Below are positions 46,630 through 56,136 of a stretch of DNA of 64,000 bases, one piece after another. The stretch covers positions 1 through 64,000 of the forward strand of contig DAOUHY010000113.1 of NCBI GenBank assembly GCA_034428435.1, written 5' to 3'. Numbering within the stretch: position 1 is the stretch's first letter; the number at the start of each line of letters is the position of its first letter. The translations under genes were made by a program, and so were the position numbers. Source of the DNA: Bin5 sp034428435 (lineage in GTDB: Bacteria; Chloroflexota; Anaerolineae; Caldilineales; Caldilineaceae). The notes beneath the pieces are model-generated. The model did no database searches. It was not told the DNA's origin and saw only the letters and a list, made by a program, of their open reading frames with translations.

Positions 46630-47637
46630 TCAGTCGGGCCATACTTCAGCTAATACACTACCGCCCCGAAAAGAAACCCACACGCTTCCGCAATCTGGCG
46701 ATTCCGTTGAAGCGTCCTCCTGCCATTCTATCGCGTCACTCAGCCGGTACAATCTACCCTCCGATTCCACGCTGAAAGGTATAGCCCACTCAGCGGTCGC
46801 CCGCATGAAATTGAATGCCCTCCTCGCGTGCCAATTGGAATCGAGGGTGAAGTCATCTTGTGAAGGCGGGGGATAGTAGGTCCCCCCCAAAGGCTGGGGT
46901 TGCCTTAGTGCGTCACTCCCCGACAGCCCTCCAATAATCTCGGCCAGCAGGTTTCCCCCTGACTTCGCGCAAAGCGCTTCAGCGCTGGCGCCACGGATTC
47001 CATCCCTGAAACGAATCTCTCGCCGCCCCGCAATGTCACCCGTATCGAGGCCCGCGTCCATCCAATGAACCATTACACCCGTCGCCGTTTCCCCATTGCG
47101 AAATTGCCAGAAAAGCGGAAACGGCCCCCTGTAGGCGGGCAGTAGCGAAGGATGCACATTCAGAAAACCGTATCGAGGAATCTCCAGTATAGGCGCAGGA
47201 ATAATGCTGCTCCAGCAGGCCACACTGACTACGTCGAGCGCCAACTCCTTCAACCAGCCTGTAGTCTCCTGATGGCCGACCTTTCCGCATTCATATGCAG
47301 GAATGCCTTTTTTTGCGGCGAGTGCCACAGGGCTTCCTGACACGCTGGCCACATGCGAAGCAGAGTTGCCCGTCCAGCCGCTCCTGCTCACACATCTCTT
47401 CTCCAGAGCCGTCGTCGCCAAGGTAACGGCCGGGTTCAGTAGCGGTAGTTCGAACTCTTCCCCCTGGGTAGGCAAGGCGGTGCCGGCAGCAGGAAAAACC
47501 GCCCGGAGCGGGACATTTTTCGGTCCGGTGAGCAGTACCGCGACCACATTGATACCGCGAGCTAGAAGCCTCTCCAGCACAATGTGGCTGAACTGTCCGG
47601 ACATTCCCATGAAAAGGGTACGCATTTCCTTTGACAC
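46630..47637 (-). CDS. Formyltransferase-family protein (Fmt/ArnA-like)
   Basis: The 335-aa protein has the formyltransferase core: a Rossmann start (RTLFMGMSGQFSHIVLERL), the catalytic block NVHPSLLPAYRG (Asn, His) near residue 160, and the Asp in HWMDAGLDTGDI. A smaller C-terminal domain follows. The N-terminal region is diverged from Fmt that formylates initiator tRNA, so it may instead modify an amino sugar or be a second Fmt-like enzyme. The GTG at 47637 overlaps the -35 of the divergent promoter; ATG 47625 is an alternative start. Confidence 0.75.
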   Translation of the reverse strand: MSKEMRTLFMGMSGQFSHIVLERLLARGINVVAVLLTGPKNVPLRAVFPAAGTALPTQGEEFELPLLNPAVTLATTALEKRCVSRSGWTGNSASHVASVSGSPVALAAKKGIPAYECGKVGHQETTGWLKELALDVVSVACWSSIIPAPILEIPRYGFLNVHPSLLPAYRGPFPLFWQFRNGETATGVMVHWMDAGLDTGDIAGRREIRFRDGIRGASAEALCAKSGGNLLAEIIGGLSGSDALRQPQPLGGTYYPPPSQDDFTLDSNWHARRAFNFMRATAEWAIPFSVESEGRLYRLSDAIEWQEDASTESPDCGSVWVSFRGGSVLAEVWPD

Positions 47638-47660
47638 AGACTCGGCTCAGGACGTATAAT
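47631..47660 (+). promoter_or_regulatory. Consensus promoter for the YggX-like gene
   Basis: Perfect TTGACA (47631-47636) and TATAAT (47655-47660) are 18 bp apart, 41 bp before the start codon at 47702. The -35 overlaps the start of the divergent formyltransferase gene. Confidence 0.75.
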
Positions 47661-47701
47661 TGTAGCCACAGTTGACTCTATATTAGGTTGGGAGCAAAAA
47701 A

Positions 47702-48022
47702 ATGGCTCACCTGGTACAGTGTGCAAAGATCGGACAGGAACTGCCCGGAATGGAGTCGCCCCCCTATCCGGGCGAGTTGGGCAAGCGGATCTTTGAGAAC
47801 ATCTCGCAATCCGCCTGGGATATGTGGATGCAGTATTCGGTCGTCCTCATAAACCATTACGGCCTCAGCCTCGGCGATCAGCAGTCGCGCGATTTTCTGG
47901 CCGAGCAGATGGAAGAGTTCTTCTTCGGTGTTGGCGCCCAGATGCCGGAAGGGTGGACTCCCGAAGGAACTCCAGGCATGGGCAAAGGCGTGCCTGCGGG
48001 CAAAGGGGCACCCCGGAAGTAG
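47702..48022 (+). CDS. Fe(2+)-trafficking protein, YggX family
   Basis: The 106-aa protein matches YggX along its first 75 residues: VQCAKIGQELPGM, PYPGELGKRIFENIS, AWDMWMQYSVVLINHYGL and EQMEEFFFG. YggX protects Fe-S clusters and iron metabolism from oxidative damage. The last 25 residues are a Gly/Pro/Lys-rich tail beyond the family length. It follows a near-perfect promoter and a GGGAGC ribosome site. The family is best known from Proteobacteria, so its presence here is of interest. Confidence 0.82.
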   Translation: MAHLVQCAKIGQELPGMESPPYPGELGKRIFENISQSAWDMWMQYSVVLINHYGLSLGDQQSRDFLAEQMEEFFFGVGAQMPEGWTPEGTPGMGKGVPAGKGAPRK

Positions 48023-48031
48023 CGGCGGTCA

Positions 48032-49306
48032 TTACTGTACCAACGCAAACTCCGGGTCGATCTCGAACTGCAGTAACGAGTGTGCTTGTCGCAGCGCATC
48101 CTCCACTGCTGCCGGCGACGGTCCCTTGGCAAAAATGAAGCCCAGATAGGCATCGCCCTCAGGCAGGGGAACAAGAGACTGGTTCAACCGTGCAGTAATC
48201 TGAACATCCTCGATTCCCGCCACCTCCTTCGCCTCCCCAACGCCGCTCAAGCGGCGCAAAATACCCCCTTCAGGAATCGGAATCATCATCACTCCGCCGG
48301 CCTGTGACTCCCGCTCCAGGCTTTCCAGTGGCAGACCGCACGCCTGCCGCAGAATCAGCTCCTCCAGCGAACTGCCGTTGCCGACCTCCATCCCAAACCG
48401 CAAGATTCGCGAGCAAAGTCCACCTATCGACCGCCCGGCGACCTCCACAATCCATGGACCCTCGGCATTGATCCGCAGCTCAGCGTGAATGGGTCCCGTC
48501 TGCAGGCCCAATCCCCGCGCCGCCGCCTCTGTCGTCTCTGCGATTTGATTCTGCACTTCAGGAGGCAGCCTTGAGGGGGTAACGTATATCGTCTCCTCGA
48601 AGTATGGCCCTTCCAGTGGGTCTGGCTTGTCGAACAAGGCCAGACAGTGCAGTCGGTCTCTATCCAAGAGGCCTTCCAAAGCGACCTCTACCCCTGGAAT
48701 GTAGCCCTCAATCAGAAATGGTTGTTCGCGCCCAATCAGGGCAGTCAGCCTTCTCACCGCGGCAGCCAACTCGCAGCGCAGGTTTGCCCTGATGACACCG
48801 CGGCTCCCGTTTAACTCCTCAGGCTTGACCACGCACGGGTACCCGATTTCCTCCTCCGTTCGGGCGATTATCGCTTTCAGGTTGTCACTTGTTTGAAACT
48901 CGCGGAATTCGGGTACGGGAGCGCCGCACGCGGCAAGCAACGTCCGCATTTGGAACTTATTACGGGCAGCTTCCGCCGCCATTGGATCGTTGTGGGGTAG
49001 TCCCAACTCAGCCGCAACCAACGCCGCCACCCGGGACCCGGAGTCATCCAGCGCCAGGACGGCATCGACACAGACTTCGCCGCTGTCTGCCCTGCCCGAA
49101 CTGGCCAGCGCTTCGACAATCTTCTCTGCGGCCTTACCAGGGCGGCCAAAATCTGCGCCGAGGGGGACGTTCCATTCTTTAGCCAGCATCCTAGGTAGGT
49201 CCACCGCCACTATTGCGTCGATTCCCAGACGCGTCGCAGCGTCGACATAATCCTGCGTCCGGTAACTGTTTGGTGTGGTGAAGAGAAGTGCTTTTTTTGA
49301 GGACAC
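48032..49306 (-). CDS. ATP-grasp ligase
   Basis: The 424-aa protein has an N-terminal substrate domain, then an ATP-grasp fold with GYPCVVKPEELNGSRGV (P-loop lysine), FLIEGYIPGVEVALEG and the Mg-binding segment HAELRINAEGPWIVEVAGRSIGG. The layout matches the L-amino-acid ligase/carboxylate-amine ligase group that joins amino acids or activates a carboxylate. Substrates are unknown. It converges with the YggX-like gene, 9 nt apart. Confidence 0.82.
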   Translation of the reverse strand: MSSKKALLFTTPNSYRTQDYVDAATRLGIDAIVAVDLPRMLAKEWNVPLGADFGRPGKAAEKIVEALASSGRADSGEVCVDAVLALDDSGSRVAALVAAELGLPHNDPMAAEAARNKFQMRTLLAACGAPVPEFREFQTSDNLKAIIARTEEEIGYPCVVKPEELNGSRGVIRANLRCELAAAVRRLTALIGREQPFLIEGYIPGVEVALEGLLDRDRLHCLALFDKPDPLEGPYFEETIYVTPSRLPPEVQNQIAETTEAAARGLGLQTGPIHAELRINAEGPWIVEVAGRSIGGLCSRILRFGMEVGNGSSLEELILRQACGLPLESLERESQAGGVMMIPIPEGGILRRLSGVGEAKEVAGIEDVQITARLNQSLVPLPEGDAYLGFIFAKGPSPAAVEDALRQAHSLLQFEIDPEFALVQ

Positions 49307-49342
49307 GCTAGACTCCGGTTGCGGCCCAGCCCATATCAGGAA

Positions 49343-50038
<696 letters not shown>

Positions 50039-50150
50039 TCGGCATTCCAGCCAACACTAAACTGAAGATCAGAGGAGGTGTACACCCAAATGGGGAACTG
50101 ACGCGCAGACAATACTTCCCCGGCGGCGTCTCGCTCACAGACCTGAGCTA

Positions 50151-51095
50151 TCAGTCCGATTCATCACCGACGATCTCTCTGTAAATCGTCTCAAGGTCCT
50201 CATCGCTATAGAAATGGATGACGAGCCGACCGCTACCATCCGCCCTTCGGTCGAGATTCACCTTCGTGCTGAGCCGGTCTCGAAAACGGTTTTCCCAATA
50301 ACGCATCTGTGCCTGCAGATGTGAAGGTTGCTCCTCCCTATCCTTCACGGCGGGTTGTTCCTGCCACTGGCGAACAAGCTCTTCGGCCTGCCGCACGTTC
50401 AGCTCCCGCGCAACAATCTGGTCGAGTGCCCTACATTTTTCTTCATCGCTGTCGAGGCCGAGGAGGGCGCGCGCGTGGCCGGCACTGATCATCCGATCAT
50501 TCAGTGCTGCCTGGACCTCGGTAGGCAGGCCCAAGAGGCGTACTGCGTTGGCCACCGCCGACCGACTCTTTCCCACACGATACGCAACCTGCGCCTGGGT
50601 CAGGCTGAACTGGTCAATCAACATGCTGAAGGCAGCGGCCTCCTCCAAAGGGCTCAGATCGTCGCGCTGCAGATTCTCGACCAAGGCCAGCTCCAGCAAC
50701 TGTTGCGATGTCGCCTCGCGCACGACCGCTGGCAAGACCGACAGCCCAGCCTGGCGCGCCGCCCGCCAGCGCCTCTCTCCTGCAATGAGCCAATAGCGAT
50801 GCGGCTGATCAGGACGCTCGGCGACGATAACAGGCTGAATGACTCCGTGTTCGCGGATCGACGTAACCAGCTCTACCAGACTTGCTGGCTCAAAGCGCGT
50901 ACGCGGCTGGTGGGGATTCGGCTCTATTTCCCCGATAGGAACTTCGCTGATTCCCCCATCGCTCTCCGGATCGACCTGCTCATCGGTCCCGACGTCGTCG
51001 TGCGTGTCTGACCTTCCGAGCAACGCGCCCAACCCGCGGCCAAGTCCGTGCCTTCGGCGGGGGTTCAAATGGTCTGAACCTGATTCTCTGCTCAT
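50151..51095 (-). CDS. parB: Chromosome-partitioning protein ParB
   Basis: ParB binds parS sites near the origin, spreads as a CTP-dependent clamp and works with ParA. The 314-aa protein has the N-terminal nuclease-like domain (PNPHQPRTRFEP, then GERRWRAARQAG, the CTP/arginine motif), a helix-turn-helix region (SLTQAQVAYRVGKSRSAVANAVRLL) and a C-terminal dimerisation region. It follows parA by 2 nt. I found no clear parS 16-mer in the window by eye. Confidence 0.95.
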   Translation of the reverse strand: MSRESGSDHLNPRRRHGLGRGLGALLGRSDTHDDVGTDEQVDPESDGGISEVPIGEIEPNPHQPRTRFEPASLVELVTSIREHGVIQPVIVAERPDQPHRYWLIAGERRWRAARQAGLSVLPAVVREATSQQLLELALVENLQRDDLSPLEEAAAFSMLIDQFSLTQAQVAYRVGKSRSAVANAVRLLGLPTEVQAALNDRMISAGHARALLGLDSDEEKCRALDQIVARELNVRQAEELVRQWQEQPAVKDREEQPSHLQAQMRYWENRFRDRLSTKVNLDRRADGSGRLVIHFYSDEDLETIYREIVGDESD

Positions 51096-51097
51096 CT

Positions 51098-51928
51098 CTA
51101 AGCCACCGTGGAACCCGGAGACCCTGCGCCTGGCAGACCTGCGGGGGCCGCCCCGACCTTAGTTGGAAAACGAGTCATGAATTCAGCGGCTAGTTCACCG
51201 TATGCAAGCGCGCCAGCGCTGTCTGGCGCGTAGCTTAGTATTGTCAGGCCGTGACTTGGCGCTTCACTGAGGCGAACCGAGCGGGGTATCAGCGTATCGA
51301 ACGTCTCCAAGGGGAAGTGTTCCCGAACGTCTTCGACCACCTGCGTACTGAGATTCGTTCGCACGTCCGACATTGTCAATAGCACGCCGGCGACCTTCAA
51401 TCGGCCATTCAGGACCTTTCGCACCTGATGAATGGTGCTCAGCAACTGGCTCAATCCCTCCAGGGCCAAGTACTCACACTGGACGGGTATGATAATTCCA
51501 TCTGCGGCAGTCAAACCGTTTATCGTGATCAGGCCCAGGCTAGGAGGGTCATCAATGAACACGTAGTCGTAGTCGCAGTGTAGAGGCTGCAAGGCCTTGG
51601 AAAGGAGCTGTTCGCGGGCCATCCTCGCAGCCATTTCAACTTCGGCGCCGGCCAGATCGAGGTTTGCGGGCACCAGGCTCAGGCCGGGCAACGTCGTTTC
51701 CGTAACAGCATCCTGGACGGGCCTATTCTCAATCAGGACATCGTAGAGGCTTGTTCCTGGCTTCCTGGGGTCGATACCCAGGCTTGTCGTAGCATTCGCC
51801 TGGGGATCACTGTCAACGAGAAGAACACGGCAACCTTCGCCTGCCAAGTAGGCGGAGAGATTCACGGCAGTGGTTGTCTTTCCCACGCCGCCCTTTTGGT
51901 TGGCGATCGCGAATATCTGAGCTGTCAT
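51098..51928 (-). CDS. parA: Chromosome-partitioning ATPase ParA (Soj)
   Basis: The 276-aa Walker-type ATPase has the deviant Walker A motif KGGVGKTT at residues 11-18, Walker A' LLVDSDPQAN, and Walker B YVFIDDPPSLG. The second position of Walker B reads DDPPS rather than the usual DCPPS. It drives origin segregation with ParB. The parA-parB order with jag and yidC nearby is the usual origin-proximal arrangement. Confidence 0.95.
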   Translation of the reverse strand: MTAQIFAIANQKGGVGKTTTAVNLSAYLAGEGCRVLLVDSDPQANATTSLGIDPRKPGTSLYDVLIENRPVQDAVTETTLPGLSLVPANLDLAGAEVEMAARMAREQLLSKALQPLHCDYDYVFIDDPPSLGLITINGLTAADGIIIPVQCEYLALEGLSQLLSTIHQVRKVLNGRLKVAGVLLTMSDVRTNLSTQVVEDVREHFPLETFDTLIPRSVRLSEAPSHGLTILSYAPDSAGALAYGELAAEFMTRFPTKVGAAPAGLPGAGSPGSTVA

Positions 51929-51995
51929 CGCGCTCTCAACTGCAGATAGTCGCCGGCACTTGTGTGGGCCATCTCGTCTATGGGTTCCTTACAGG

Positions 51996-52877
51996 CTAGG
52001 CAGCGGAATGCCGCCAAGGATGCCGGGCCATGTAGTCCAAGACTTGCTTGTGGCTGGGAATTCCTGTCACGCCCTGACCTTCAACGCCGAAAGAGGCTGC
52101 TACATTTGCGTAGCGGGCCGCGTCGAGCGGGTCGCCGGATTCATCGAGCCGCAGCAGAAATGCAGTCGCAAAGATGTCACCGGCGCCGGTTGGATCTTGT
52201 TCGTTCGCCGGGCGAGGAGGAATCGGGACAATTTCAACCTCTGACTCAGGCTTGCGATTGTAAATCGTGCTCCCGTCACGGTACTCAGTAAGTACCACGA
52301 GCGGCACGTACTTGAGGAACTCCTCCACCTGACTCAAGTCGCCGTCAATGTCCTCAATCGACAGAATGAGCGCGTCGAGATGGGGCAGGACTTCCGCCAT
52401 ATCCGTCCACGGTGTAGGGAATACCCTGCCGTCTTCGTCCCACCGGCGCATCCAGCCCTGGGGCACGGCTGCCACAAGCGTGTCGGAGTCAAAAGTAGTA
52501 GCCACCTCAGCGTGTACCTCGTTCACAAGAGGGCCCAGTAGAGCGATATGGGGTGCCCTCAGTTGCGGGGGAATGTCCACGGCAGCGATAGGCGGCGAAG
52601 GTGTGTAGCAATACTGGACGCGGCCGTCTGGTGAGTAGAGATTCGCGAATGTCGTCGTTTTCTCGCAAGGCAATACGTGAAGGTCGGCCACCTCCTGCAA
52701 ATCAGAGAGATCAATGTCATCACCTGCTCGAGTCAGAACTGCCGACCGGCGACCAAGTCGCGCAGCCGTAACCGCCGCAAAACTGACTGTCCCCCCCAGC
52801 ACATAGTCGGTCGCGGACGGATCTGCAATCGCGATGTCTCGCGTTACAGTTCCTATCGCCAGCAAATCGATCGACAT
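51996..52877 (-). CDS. PfkB-family carbohydrate kinase
   Basis: The 293-aa protein has the start LLAIGTVTRDI, the glycine motif YVLGGTVSFAAVTAARLG near residue 26 and the PfkB signature DPTGAGDIFATAFLLRL near 228, with the catalytic Asp in GAGD. The ribokinase family phosphorylates sugars or nucleosides; the substrate is not clear. It lies between parA and jag, an unusual insertion in this conserved block. Confidence 0.88.
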   Translation of the reverse strand: MSIDLLAIGTVTRDIAIADPSATDYVLGGTVSFAAVTAARLGRRSAVLTRAGDDIDLSDLQEVADLHVLPCEKTTTFANLYSPDGRVQYCYTPSPPIAAVDIPPQLRAPHIALLGPLVNEVHAEVATTFDSDTLVAAVPQGWMRRWDEDGRVFPTPWTDMAEVLPHLDALILSIEDIDGDLSQVEEFLKYVPLVVLTEYRDGSTIYNRKPESEVEIVPIPPRPANEQDPTGAGDIFATAFLLRLDESGDPLDAARYANVAASFGVEGQGVTGIPSHKQVLDYMARHPWRHSAA

Positions 52878-53023
52878 GGACAGTTTGTGACCAGTTTGCG
52901 ACTGGTGGACCTGACTTCGGTGGACTGCAGTCGACCGAAGCCTGGTCGCTCAGGTAAGAGACCGCCCCTGAGTAACTGCGCCACGATGCAACAGTTATAA
53001 GGCGAACCGAGGGTTGGCCTCAG

Positions 53024-53878
53024 TCACTTAAGCAAGATCTGTACCTTGCGCCGCGTGTCCTCTCCGGTGCTTGAGGTATAGACGTGCTCGTGGTCGCGTA
53101 ACGCAATGTGGACGAGGCGGCGTTCACTTGCCGGCATCGGTTCCAATGAAGCAGGTCTCCCTGAGGCGACGACTTGCTCAGCAAGACGGTGGGCCAATTG
53201 GCTGAGCTGCTCAGCTCTTCTCTGCTTGTACCCGCCAATGTCGACAACGATGTTTTTCCAACGATGAATCTCCTGGTTGACCATGAGCCTGATAAGGTAC
53301 TGCATGCTCGCCAGAGTCTCGCCGTTGCGACCGATGAGGACGCCCGATTCCTCGCCGACAACATTGAGGCAGAGTGCCCGGTCACTGTCCTCCGGATTGT
53401 CCTGCCAGGAAACCTCGATTTCGGCTTCGATGCCCAGATGCACCAACATCTGGTTCAGCAGATCGAACGCGAGGTCCTCCAGTTCCGCGTCGCCTTCATC
53501 CACTTCAACATTTGCGGCAGAATGCGAGTCAGCAGCCAAGATCGGGGCGACGTCGGCTTCGACTGGCCCAGGGTCCTCCTCTGTCGTTGACTCGAGATCG
53601 CCAGGGGTCTCGTATTCAGGCGCTGTCTCGGTTACGCCCGTAGTAAGTTCTGAAACAGTACTGGCTGCCTCGGCCTTAGCTGCCAAAGGCAAATCCTCAA
53701 CTCTGCGAGTCAGACGAACGTGTGCATCGGAGGCGCCGATTCCCAGGATCCCGCGACTCCCCTCGTCGATCACTTCGATTTCGATCTCATCCCGGGAAAC
53801 CCCTAGTTGGCGCAATCCCTCATTGACGGCCGCCTCTACGGTCTTTGCCCTGTACTCGTAGCTCTGACCTTCATTCAT
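53024..53878 (-). CDS. jag: RNA-binding protein Jag/KhpB
   Basis: The 284-aa protein has a Jag N-terminal domain (YEYRAKTVEAAVNEGLRQLG, with the ILGIG motif), an acidic linker (about 70-135), a KH domain with the GxxG loop IGRNGETL near residue 180, and an R3H domain at the end (MPASERRLVHIAL). KhpB binds RNAs and affects cell wall growth. It starts one base from the yidC stop, as in most bacteria with this gene pair. Confidence 0.92.
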   Translation of the reverse strand: MNEGQSYEYRAKTVEAAVNEGLRQLGVSRDEIEIEVIDEGSRGILGIGASDAHVRLTRRVEDLPLAAKAEAASTVSELTTGVTETAPEYETPGDLESTTEEDPGPVEADVAPILAADSHSAANVEVDEGDAELEDLAFDLLNQMLVHLGIEAEIEVSWQDNPEDSDRALCLNVVGEESGVLIGRNGETLASMQYLIRLMVNQEIHRWKNIVVDIGGYKQRRAEQLSQLAHRLAEQVVASGRPASLEPMPASERRLVHIALRDHEHVYTSSTGEDTRRKVQILLK

Positions 53879-53879
53879 C

Positions 53880-54881
53880 TTATCTTCTCTTTCGATTGCG
53901 CCGGTTCCGTCGACGATGAGGCGTCCTCTTGCGTTGGGGTTCCTTTACTTCCGCAGCCGGGGCAACTGTCGAACCTCCGTCAGAAGATCCAGCACCGGCC
54001 GTGGCCGTCAAGGCCTGCGGTGCCGCCGGGGCGATCGCGTTATTTACACCACTCACGTAGTTGGCGATGTATGTTTGTCCCAACTGCAACAGGTTGCTCG
54101 TCACCCAGTACAACGACAGACCTGCCGGCACCTGCAATGTGAAGAAGCCGAACATCAAGGTCATGATCGTCGTCATCTGCTTCATCATTCCGGCCTGACC
54201 TTCGCTGCCGGTCGGCGTGGTCGCCGTCGTCATCCTCTGCATGTAGACCTGGCTGATCATGAGCAAGGCCGGTAATACAAGGTAGGCCAGCAGAAGCAGA
54301 TACTCGCCCTCATTGAACTTTTCGGGGATCCAGGCAAGCCCGCGCGTGAATTCTGGAAATCCAAGATCGGGAATCCAGAAGAAGCGAGCATCCGTCAAGG
54401 CAGGACCCAGCGCCACCAGAGCCGAATACAGCCCAAACAGGACCGGCATCTGTACGACCATTGGCAAGCAGCCGCTTAGTGGGTTAACGCCTGCCTCCCG
54501 ATATAGCTTCATTTGCTCCTGCGCCATCTTGTCGCGGTTCTTGCCGTACTTCTTTTGGAGCTCCTGAAGTTGAGGCTGCAGGTTCTTCTGCGCCTGCATA
54601 CTCCTTATCTGGATCATCGTCAAGGGGAACGTGATCATCTTGATTATTATCGTGAACAGGATGATCGCGAAGCCCCAGCTGTAGGGGATATCCCAGTTTA
54701 CCAGGCTTGTATTCAGCCAGATCAGAGACTTTGCCAGAGGGAAAACGATGACGACCTGCCACCACCCATCTGCCTCTGCCGTGTTCCAGTCCACCACACC
54801 TTCGCGCGGTACGCCGCAACCGCCAAGTAGAAGCGCCGCCGATACCAGGATCAACAGCCAGAGAATCCTTCTGCGATTCAC
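53880..54881 (-). CDS. yidC: Membrane protein insertase YidC/OxaI/SpoIIIJ
   Basis: YidC inserts membrane proteins alone or with SecYEG. GTG 54881 is preferred to an upstream in-frame ATG because AGGAG lies 7 nt before it. The 333-aa product then begins with a lipoprotein signal and lipobox LGGC, as in Gram-positive SpoIIIJ. The core has the YSWGFAIILFTIIIKMITFP segment, a basic hairpin, and four further membrane helices with the KMI-LYREAGVNPLSGCLP region. The tail is highly basic (KRTPHRRRNRRNRKRR), suited to ribosome binding. Confidence 0.94.
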   Translation of the reverse strand: MNRRRILWLLILVSAALLLGGCGVPREGVVDWNTAEADGWWQVVIVFPLAKSLIWLNTSLVNWDIPYSWGFAIILFTIIIKMITFPLTMIQIRSMQAQKNLQPQLQELQKKYGKNRDKMAQEQMKLYREAGVNPLSGCLPMVVQMPVLFGLYSALVALGPALTDARFFWIPDLGFPEFTRGLAWIPEKFNEGEYLLLLAYLVLPALLMISQVYMQRMTTATTPTGSEGQAGMMKQMTTIMTLMFGFFTLQVPAGLSLYWVTSNLLQLGQTYIANYVSGVNNAIAPAAPQALTATAGAGSSDGGSTVAPAAEVKEPQRKRTPHRRRNRRNRKRR

Positions 54882-55139
54882 AGTATTTCTCCTAATCGCC
54901 GCACCAAACACAGGCGCGGGCAGGGCCGGCCAATTTTACGACCATTTCTGCATTGGTCGTTGTGCGACCTCGAATTGTCCGACCGCATCACCTGTATTGA
55001 GTCATCCTTATCATTCTGTGACCCTCTGCCGAATTGTATCAAAGCAACAGGCCTGCAACCCGGCAAGCCGCCTTTCATCGCTCGACATGGGGTAACCTAA
55101 AATGAGTGCGACGAAAACAGGTGAGTTTGGCAATACTTG

Positions 55140-55349
55140 TCAAGGAACAGGGTCAAAACCTCCGGGATTCCATGGATGGCAACGACAGATGCGCCGCAAA
55201 CCCATCCACGCCCCTTGAGCCGCCCCGTATCGCTCCACCGCCTCATAGGTGTACTGTGAGCAAGTCGGAAAGAAGCGGCAGTTGCTTCCCATGAGAGGGG
55301 AGATGCCTCGCTGATAGAGACTGATCAGAAGCAGCAAGACAGCGCGCAC
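55140..55349 (-). CDS. yidD: Membrane protein insertion efficiency factor YidD
   Basis: The 69-aa protein has the full family pattern: LLISLYQRGISPLMGSNCRFFPTCSQY, a conserved Cys-rich amphipathic segment, then GLRRICRCHPWNPGG. It helps YidC insert proteins. The GTG start is 3 nt after the rnpA stop. yidC lies about 260 bp further along, and the gap between them holds nothing I can identify. Confidence 0.94.
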   Translation of the reverse strand: MRAVLLLLISLYQRGISPLMGSNCRFFPTCSQYTYEAVERYGAAQGAWMGLRRICRCHPWNPGGFDPVP

Positions 55350-55352
55350 GAC

Positions 55353-55736
55353 TCAGCCCTCCCAGGCCCTAGCCTCGTTTCGGCCCAGTTCAGAGACCAG
55401 GAGCGCTGAACGTGCAAAGAGTCGTGAAAAGGCGTCGTCAATCTGACGGTACGTAGCCTTTCGAATCGGAGTTCGGGCAATCACGACACAGTCCCAACCA
55501 GGTTGAATCTGGTCCATGTGCAACCGCACCGATTCTCGCATCCGCCTCTTCACGCGGTTTCGCAGGACCGCGTTACCAATCCGGCGGCTCACGGAAAAAC
55601 CGAAACGGCTATAAGGAAGGCGATTCTCGAGAATGCACAACACAGCAAGACGGCTACTATACGATCTGCCTCTACGGCGAATCTCCTGGAACCGGTTGTT
55701 GTCCCGTACTCGGAAGCGTCGTCTCACGCCGCTCAA
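55353..55736 (-). CDS. rnpA: Ribonuclease P protein component
   Basis: The 127-aa basic protein carries the family segments FQEIRRRGRSYSS and the RNR motif GNAVLRNRVKRRMRE near residue 58. It binds RNase P RNA for 5' maturation of tRNA. The start may be TTG 55736 or GTG 55727; neither has a strong ribosome site, so the first three residues are uncertain. It follows rpmH, as expected. Confidence 0.94.
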   Translation of the reverse strand: MSGVRRRFRVRDNNRFQEIRRRGRSYSSRLAVLCILENRLPYSRFGFSVSRRIGNAVLRNRVKRRMRESVRLHMDQIQPGWDCVVIARTPIRKATYRQIDDAFSRLFARSALLVSELGRNEARAWEG

Positions 55737-55895
55737 GGCCCGAAAGATTCAGCAAACACACAATTGCTGGCTGAAAGCGAAGCCATGTGAGTGAGCGAGC
55801 TTCGCACTTCGTTGAGAATGTCCCACACCTTTCTTCTCATCCACTCTCGTACACACGATGCGCTGCCGGCCACAAAGCAGTTTTGGGGCGCGCTG

Positions 55896-56060
55896 TCAGA
55901 ATGTTCTCTTACGCGTTGAAAGCTGGACTGAAAGTTCTGTCCTCCGCTTAAGTCGGCGGCGTTTCAACACATTGCGTCCGCCGGGCTTACTCATTCGTTT
56001 GCGAAAGCCGTGTGTGCGCAACCGCTTGCGAACCTTCGGTTGCCAGGTTCGTTTCGGCAT
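55896..56060 (-). CDS. rpmH: 50S ribosomal protein L34
   Basis: The minus-strand frame from ATG 56060 gives 54 residues beginning MPKRTWQPKVRKRLRTHG, followed by RKRMSKPGGRNVLKRRRLK, the L34 signature. The usual L34 is about 44 aa; this one has a short extra tail (TELSVQLSTRKRTF). A GGAGAGG site lies before the ATG and a consensus promoter further upstream. It heads the rpmH-rnpA-yidD-yidC-jag block. Confidence 0.96.
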   Translation of the reverse strand: MPKRTWQPKVRKRLRTHGFRKRMSKPGGRNVLKRRRLKRRTELSVQLSTRKRTF

Positions 56061-56106
56061 CTCTTCCCTCTCCAAATTAACAATTCAGAATGACTACCAA
56101 TAGTCA

Positions 56107-56136
56107 ATTATACGCGGAATTCACTGTGACTGTCAA
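56107..56136 (-). promoter_or_regulatory. Consensus promoter of rpmH
   Basis: On the minus strand a perfect TTGACA (56136-56131) and a perfect TATAAT (56112-56107) are 18 bp apart, 46 bp before the rpmH start. An inverted repeat TGACTA/TAGTCA (56091-56106) lies at the expected transcription start. Confidence 0.8.
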
